Positions 42,875 to 47,676 of a stretch of DNA of 47,676 nt are shown piece by piece. Position 1 is the first letter of the stretch, and every line of letters begins with the position of its first letter. The notes under the pieces were generated by a model. The model searched no databases and was not told where the DNA came from. It worked only from the letters and a program-made list of their open reading frames with translations. The DNA comes from Ktedonobacteria bacterium (GTDB taxonomy: Bacteria; Chloroflexota; Ktedonobacteria; Ktedonobacterales; JACDGC01), in the NCBI GenBank assembly GCA_027459705.1, contig DAIDHM010000007.1, forward strand, positions 1 to 47,676. The letters run 5' to 3'. The translations under genes and the position numbers were made by a program.

Positions 42875-43783
42875 TCAGCGTCCCGCCAGCCCCGCTGTGG
42901 CGAAGCCACGCACGAAGTAGCGTTGGAAGAAGAAGAACAACACAACGAGCGGCGCAATATTCACCGCCGCCCCCGCCAGCAACAGACTATATTCCGTATA
43001 GTGGACACCGGCGAAGAAGGTGAGTCCTACCGTCAGGGTATAATTCTGCGGACTGCTCATCACAAGCAATGGCCAGATGAAGTCGTTCCAGGCACCCTGA
43101 AACGAAAAGAGTGCCACCGCCGTCATCGCAGGTCGAACCAGTGGTAAGATAATCTGCCAGAACGTCCGCAACCGCGATGCTCCGTCGATGACGGCGGATT
43201 CTTCGAGCTCGCGCGGTAAAGTTTTGAGGAATTGCGTCATAATGAAGACCGAGACGGGTGCAACCATATTAGGAATAATCAACGCCGCCAAATTATTTGT
43301 CAGATGGAGTGAATTTGCGATCAAAAACTTGGGGATCATAATCAGCTGACCGGGAATCATCATCACCGCCAGGGTCAGTCCGAAGAGCGCGTTTTTCCCC
43401 CAGAACTCCATGCGCCCGAAGGCATATCCCGCCATCGACGCCAGGATGACATTGAGCCCTGCCGCCACCGTTGCGTAAATGAACGAATTAAGAATGTAAT
43501 GGGTGAAGTTGTTCGATGAACTGAATATCGTCTGATAAGCCGCCAATGTTGGTTGTAGTGGAAGGAGAGTGGGGGGAGTATGCAACACCTCGGCTTCGGT
43601 CTTGAATGACGAAGCGAAGGCATAGACGAAAGGAATGAGCGAGAAAACTCCATAGATTGTCAGCAGGCCATAGAGTAAGACTGCCCGGAGGAGTTCCCCA
43701 TTATCCCGTGGTTGCCGCCGATCATTGGCCGCAATCTGCGGCCGTTCTTCCGCTGTAGATGGTGAGACTGAGGTCGTTGTCAT
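42875..43783 (-). CDS. Sugar ABC transporter permease (MalG-like)
   Basis: 302 residues from ATG 43783 (AAAGGAATG just before). About six TM segments with the EAA motif LPRELEESAVIDGASRLRTFWQIILPLVRPAM, which docks on the ATPase. The ending VLFFFFQRYFVRGFATAGLAGR is typical for carbohydrate CUT1 permeases. It pairs with the permease at 43919 to form the channel. No ATPase gene occurs in the locus, so a shared MsiK/MalK-like ATPase elsewhere must power it. Confidence 0.92.
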   Translation of the reverse strand: MTTTSVSPSTAEERPQIAANDRRQPRDNGELLRAVLLYGLLTIYGVFSLIPFVYAFASSFKTEAEVLHTPPTLLPLQPTLAAYQTIFSSSNNFTHYILNSFIYATVAAGLNVILASMAGYAFGRMEFWGKNALFGLTLAVMMIPGQLIMIPKFLIANSLHLTNNLAALIIPNMVAPVSVFIMTQFLKTLPRELEESAVIDGASRLRTFWQIILPLVRPAMTAVALFSFQGAWNDFIWPLLVMSSPQNYTLTVGLTFFAGVHYTEYSLLLAGAAVNIAPLVVLFFFFQRYFVRGFATAGLAGR

Positions 43784-43918
43784 CGTTCATTCCTTTTGCA
43801 CTCTTACAGATTCCACCCGTTCAGTCGGGATGGTACGTCCAGGGATGACGGCCCTCGCCAACCGTTCGCATTGCGCGCCCCGCTTTGACGCGTCATGCCC
43901 GTATGGTACGTGGGACCC

Positions 43919-44938
43919 TCAATATTGAATGCTCGTATCGATGAAGCGTCGTTGCAAGACAGTCAAAGCAAAAATAACCACGAACAAGATCACCGCCTCC
44001 GCGCACGCTAACCCCGTCAACCCATTCGTAAAAGCGGTATTATAGATCGTCAGGGCGGGCACAATCGTCGTATTGATCGGGCCGCCACCTGGCCCTTGCA
44101 TGACATAGATCTGGTCAAAGACTTGAAAGCCACCAATTGTGCCGAGGGCGACCACCAGGAAAGTTGTGGGTCGTAACAGCGGGATGGTGATATTGCGCAA
44201 AAGTTGCCATTCATTCGCACCATCAATGCGAGCCGCTTCGTACAATGAATCTGGGATATCCTGCAGCGCGGCCAGATAGATCAGCATGAAGGTGGGTGCC
44301 GTCGTCCAGATAGCCAGCAGGATGATCGCAATCAACGCGGTGCTCGGCCCAGCCAGGATATAGGGCAGATTTCCATTGTGTGGTGCAAAGATGTGCGCCA
44401 AAAAGCCGGTCGGGTCGCTCAGCCAATTGGGACCCTTGATGTGGATCAACGAGAGCACATAGTTGATACCGCCATTGGGTTTGTAGAGCCAGATAAAAAT
44501 CAACGAGATCGCGACCGATGAGGTCAGGGAGGGCAGATAGAAGAGCGTCCGATAAATTCCTTTGAAACGAATTTTTTGATTGATCAAGATAGCTAACAGC
44601 AATGCCAACACCGTCTGGATCGAGACGACACCAGCGGTATACCATATGCCATTAATCAGGCTGATATAAAACGTGCCTTGATGGGTCAGGTCATACCAGA
44701 TCAATTTATAGTTGAACCAGCCAACAAATTTTGGAATGGTGATGCCAAAATTGACATAGAAGAAGCTGAGATAAAAGGCATAAATGACCGCGATCAGAGT
44801 GAAGGTGACGAGAACGAGAAGGAATGGCGCCAGAAAGCCATAAGCCGCCATCGATGTTTGCAACTTGCGGCGGAATGCACCACGACGATTGAGTGTCGCC
44901 GAGGCAGTGGATGTGGGATGCGGAAGGATATGTTGCAT
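43919..44938 (-). CDS. Sugar ABC transporter permease (MalF-like)
   Basis: 339 residues from ATG 44938, with AAAGGAG nine bases upstream. About six TM helices, with a first helix AYGFLAPFLLVLVTFTLIAVIYAF. The EAA-type loop is IPDSLYEAARIDGANEWQLLRNITIPLLRPTTFLVVALG. A loop at about 165-205 is probably outside. It is the partner of MalG-like and follows the binding-protein gene by about 125 bases. Confidence 0.92.
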   Translation of the reverse strand: MQHILPHPTSTASATLNRRGAFRRKLQTSMAAYGFLAPFLLVLVTFTLIAVIYAFYLSFFYVNFGITIPKFVGWFNYKLIWYDLTHQGTFYISLINGIWYTAGVVSIQTVLALLLAILINQKIRFKGIYRTLFYLPSLTSSVAISLIFIWLYKPNGGINYVLSLIHIKGPNWLSDPTGFLAHIFAPHNGNLPYILAGPSTALIAIILLAIWTTAPTFMLIYLAALQDIPDSLYEAARIDGANEWQLLRNITIPLLRPTTFLVVALGTIGGFQVFDQIYVMQGPGGGPINTTIVPALTIYNTAFTNGLTGLACAEAVILFVVIFALTVLQRRFIDTSIQY

Positions 44939-45063
44939 CGTGAGACGCTCCTTTGCGAATGGCGAGAGTCCCGGCCATCATGGCCGCGACCCCCGCCTGA
45001 GCGAGTGACCGAATCCGCGAGTGTAGTAACCGCGGACCACTCCACGGGACCACGGCAAGCGCC

Positions 45064-46431
45064 TTATGGAGCGGAGTTTTGCGCGATGTACGTATTGACG
45101 TTCGTGGCAGCAGTATTCAAAGCCTGAGTTACCGGGATTCCTTTGACCTCGATGGAATCAAGGGCATTGGCAACCTCTGTATGTACGATGGTATCAGCGA
45201 TGCCGTAGAAATCCGCATGGCCATACGCCGCGCCTTTGAGCAAGTTCGCAAAGCCGGGGTTGTACGTGAAGTACGAGTCCGACTCAAGCGATTTGATTGT
45301 CGGTAGGGCGAAACCATCATGTAGCACTTGTTGCTGGTAGTTCATGGCGGTCATGAACTGAATGACTTTCCAGGCCGCATCCGGATACTTTGTGCCGCTA
45401 TACGCACCCCACGCGTTGGTATAGATCAGGTTGCCGCGCTGCCCGTTGGGAGCCATTGGGAGCGGAGCGATGCTATATTGCACATTCGGATACGTCTGTG
45501 CCATGAAGGGGATCATCCATCCGCCTTCAAAGGTCATCGCGACTTCCTGCTTGCCAAACGCCTCACCATCCCAGCCCGCGCCGACATCGGCAGGACGCAC
45601 GCCGGTTTTGTTGGCGTAGAACGACGTGTAGAAAGTCGCGGCTGCGACCCCTTGCGCGTTGTTAAAGGCGGCGGTTTTGCCGTTCGCAGAGAGCATCTGA
45701 CCGCCATTAGCAAAGAGGAATGCCCCAAAGCGCGACGCGTCAGAGGGCAAAGAGATGCCATAGACGCCATTGGTCGTCAGCTTCTGCGCGGCGTTTTGCA
45801 GGTCGGTCCAGTTCCAGTTGGATGGATCACCCAGGCCAGCAGCTTTGAACATCGCTGTGTTATAGATGAGACCCAGGGTATTCCAGTCTTTGGGAATGCC
45901 ATAGATCGTTCCGTTCGAACAATCGAATGGTTGCAGCAGATTCGTGTAGAAGCTGCTGGGAGCAACATTATCGCGCGCCATGTATGGTGAGAGGTTCAGC
46001 AGTTTTCCGGCGGGAATATATTGCTGGGCCATGTTCGGCGAGACATAGAAGACATCCGCGGGCGAACCAGCTGCGATGTCAGCGCGCATCTTTGTCTCAT
46101 AATCTGTGGGGATAGGGTTCCAGGTCACCTTGATATTGGGGTTAGCGGCCATGAAGAGATTTAATCCCTGTTGGACGAGCGCGTCTTCAGCGGGTGAAGA
46201 CGAAAACCCCGCAACGCGGAGGGTTACCTGGCCCGTCGCCGGGGCCGCGGCAGTCGAGCTGGTCGAAGTTGGACAACTGATCAGAGGATTTTGTGGGCCT
46301 TGAGCGCCTGAGGCGCCATTGCCCGTGCCGTTTGGGGAAGCCGAACCGCCACAGGCCGCCAACGCGATCATGCCAGCGGCGGTAAGGGTTACTCCGGCGC
46401 GCCGTAGCGCCCGTTGCCAATTGAACTGCAT
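45064..46431 (-). CDS. Sugar-binding lipoprotein of the ABC transporter
   Basis: 455 residues from ATG 46431 (AAGGAG nine bases upstream). The signal ends with the lipobox ALAACGG, so Cys27 is lipidated. The mature part is a family 1 extracellular solute-binding protein, with GLNLFMAANPNIKVTWNPIPTDYETKMRADIAAGSPADVFYVSP and a bilobal fold with a DGEAFGKQEVAMTFEGGWM segment. It captures sugar outside and hands it to the two permeases downstream. Ligand unknown; GH35 and the debranching enzyme nearby hint at galacto- or gluco-oligosaccharides. Confidence 0.93.
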   Translation of the reverse strand: MQFNWQRALRRAGVTLTAAGMIALAACGGSASPNGTGNGASGAQGPQNPLISCPTSTSSTAAAPATGQVTLRVAGFSSSPAEDALVQQGLNLFMAANPNIKVTWNPIPTDYETKMRADIAAGSPADVFYVSPNMAQQYIPAGKLLNLSPYMARDNVAPSSFYTNLLQPFDCSNGTIYGIPKDWNTLGLIYNTAMFKAAGLGDPSNWNWTDLQNAAQKLTTNGVYGISLPSDASRFGAFLFANGGQMLSANGKTAAFNNAQGVAAATFYTSFYANKTGVRPADVGAGWDGEAFGKQEVAMTFEGGWMIPFMAQTYPNVQYSIAPLPMAPNGQRGNLIYTNAWGAYSGTKYPDAAWKVIQFMTAMNYQQQVLHDGFALPTIKSLESDSYFTYNPGFANLLKGAAYGHADFYGIADTIVHTEVANALDSIEVKGIPVTQALNTAATNVNTYIAQNSAP

Positions 46432-46465
46432 CGTTGCGTGCTCCTTCGTGCCATATTCTTGCCGA

Positions 46466-46483
46466 CTTTGCAGTCTGGCAAAG
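46466..46483 (-). promoter_or_regulatory. Inverted repeat in the sugar operon promoter
   Basis: CTTTGC-AGTCTG-GCAAAG lies between the LacI gene end and the binding-protein start. On the minus strand TTGCCA and GAATAT spaced 17 bases form a modest promoter that overlaps it. A regulator bound here could block transcription. Confidence 0.45.
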
Positions 46484-46503
46484 CCGACAGGACGATGGAT
46501 GTG

Positions 46504-47625
46504 CTAACGCGAGGTAGGGGATGCTGGGGAATCGGAAGGGTTCCAGACTCCGCCTGTGGATGCGCGGATCTCCAGTTCGGGACAGAGCAACACATGAGCA
46601 TCGCTCATAGTGTTTCCCTGAATCTGAGCGATAAGCAACTGTACCAGGGAGCGGCCAACTTCCTGAAGCGGTTGCCGCAAGGTGGTAAGGGTGGGCGTTA
46701 AAAAACGACCTAACCCCAACCCATCGAAACCGACGACCGCCAGATCGCGTCCGACGACGAGACCTGCTTCGTGTGCGGCGCGCATGACGCCGGCAGCCAT
46801 GACATCGCCAAAAGCGAAAATTGCGGTCGGTGGCTGATGTTGAGCAAGAAGACGCTGGGCCAGGCGATAGCCTTCGGCTTCGGTGACTGGGCCTGGCAAA
46901 AATAACTCGGGATTCTGGGCGATGTGGGCGGATTGGAGCGCCTCATGATAGCCCGTATGACGATCAAAGACGCAGAAGTATTCCGCGAAATCGCCACCGA
47001 CAAAGGCGATGCGGGTATGTCCCAGCGATAGAAGATGCTCCATCCCCGCCCGCACGCCGAAGCGATTATCGACTTCGACCCAGGGGTAGGGATAGCGGCG
47101 CGCGCGCCGTATATCTTCATCGGATCGCCCAAAAAGGACGTGGGGATATCCGCGCGCGCAGAGATAATCGAGCCGTGGATCATTGCGTCGGAGATCCATC
47201 AAGATGATGCCGTCGGCATGGTGTCCACCGAGGATGCGCTCGTACATCTGGAGGTCGTTCTCATCCTCTTCTGGACAGCAGAGCAGGACATCGAAATGTG
47301 CCGCGACCGCTTCACGTGTGATGACCGCCAAGAGCTCCATTAAGAACTGGTCGGAATCATCGTTGCGTCGAAATGCACGCGAAGCAAATGCCAGAACATT
47401 GGTCTGCGCATTAGAGAGACGACGCGCATTCGCATTGGGGACATAGTGCAGGTATGCGGCGACTTGTTGCACGCGTGCGCGGGTTTCTGCACTGATCGCC
47501 GAATCATCACGCAACGCTCGCGACACGGTCGATTTATCGACTCCCGCACGGCGCGCAACCTCCGCCAGGGTAGGTCGCGCAACGCTTTGTTCTGAAGATG
47601 GCCCCTTTGTCGAATCGTCACTCAT
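46504..47625 (-). CDS. LacI family transcriptional regulator
   Basis: 373 residues from ATG 47625. After a short disordered start, the LacI HTH and hinge helix are clear: RPTLAEVARRAGVDKSTVSRALRDDSAISAETRARVQQVAAYLHYVPNANARRLS (residues 18-71). The effector domain is a periplasmic-binding-protein-like fold (YEHLLSLGHTRIAFVGGDFAEYF, PTAIFAFGDVMAAGVMRAAHEAG, VVGFDGLGLGRFLTPTLTTLRQP). It probably represses the sugar transporter just downstream, and perhaps the debranching gene, by binding the inverted repeats there. Inducer unknown. The gene is complete, and 50 bases of right-edge sequence hold nothing recognisable. Confidence 0.93.
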   Translation of the reverse strand: MSDDSTKGPSSEQSVARPTLAEVARRAGVDKSTVSRALRDDSAISAETRARVQQVAAYLHYVPNANARRLSNAQTNVLAFASRAFRRNDDSDQFLMELLAVITREAVAAHFDVLLCCPEEDENDLQMYERILGGHHADGIILMDLRRNDPRLDYLCARGYPHVLFGRSDEDIRRARRYPYPWVEVDNRFGVRAGMEHLLSLGHTRIAFVGGDFAEYFCVFDRHTGYHEALQSAHIAQNPELFLPGPVTEAEGYRLAQRLLAQHQPPTAIFAFGDVMAAGVMRAAHEAGLVVGRDLAVVGFDGLGLGRFLTPTLTTLRQPLQEVGRSLVQLLIAQIQGNTMSDAHVLLCPELEIRASTGGVWNPSDSPASPTSR

Positions 47626-47676
47626 AATGCCCAGCTCTGCAATTTAGCGCCTCGCTCCCCATAATCAGGGGGTGAT

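Noticed and set aside
43830-43911. Direct repeats of ATGGTACGT between the two permease genes
   Set aside because: Nine bases repeated once at about 70 bases distance is too short to separate from chance.

Overview
The window looks like chromosomal DNA of a high-GC, monoderm-style bacterium, most probably a member of the Chloroflexota (Ktedonobacteria or relatives). This is an inference from several traits: lipoproteins with short lipobox signals, PPTAT-type proline/threonine linkers, ComP-like multi-membrane kinases, frequent GTG/TTG starts behind strong AGGAGG ribosome sites, and a sugar ABC system without its own ATPase. No rRNA, tRNA or CRISPR array was recognised.

Layout. 1-1.3 kb: the edge holds a lipoprotein gene running off the left end, antisense to a scrap that reads like an IS256-type transposase, then a small SnoaL/NTF2-like gene. 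1.5-10.2 kb: a phosphate locus, with a receiver-only response regulator, a six-TM histidine kinase and a PstS paralogue, followed by a PHO-box-like promoter and pstS-pstC-pstA-pstB-phoU-phoB. A 16-bp perfect stem-loop sits between pstS and pstC. 10.2-13.3 kb: a beta-propeller-like lipoprotein, then scpB and recO. 13.3-14.5 kb: a strange Arg/Asp-rich, repeat-built single-TM protein with a 20-codon upstream ORF coupled to it. 14.6-18.3 kb: ribBA-ribH-acetoacetate-decarboxylase-like gene and a Gfo/Idh/MocA oxidoreductase, all on the minus strand.

18.4-23.0 kb: a putative degenerate polyprenyl-synthase-like protein overlapping a 904-residue ComP-like kinase, then a CPBP protease. A GC-rich 16-19 bp dispersed repeat occurs at least four times between 18.5 and 23.4 kb. 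23.2-25.1 kb: a large helical protein, tentatively DUF2397/JetA-like. 25.7-27.8 kb: a small membrane protein, an epoxide-hydrolase-like enzyme and a GtrA protein. 28-31 kb: secA. 31.2-35.0 kb: a GH35 beta-galactosidase, then a MerR regulator with a textbook MerR-type promoter and a coupled membrane protein. 35.3-36.6 kb: a membrane-anchored C39-like protease. 36.8-39.6 kb: lutABC for lactate oxidation. 39.7-47.6 kb: a putative zinc-PLC-like protein, a glycogen-debranching enzyme with two tandem palindromes upstream, a sugar ABC transporter (two permeases and a binding lipoprotein) and a LacI repressor.

The genes fall into modules rather than one long pathway. They are phosphate sensing and uptake, flavin synthesis, a kinase-centred signalling pair, and oligosaccharide capture and breakdown with lactate use. 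The most unusual items are the RR-kinase-PstS module, the synthase-like/ComP-like overlap with its embedded repeats, the Arg/Asp repeat protein, and the paired operators before the debranching enzyme.
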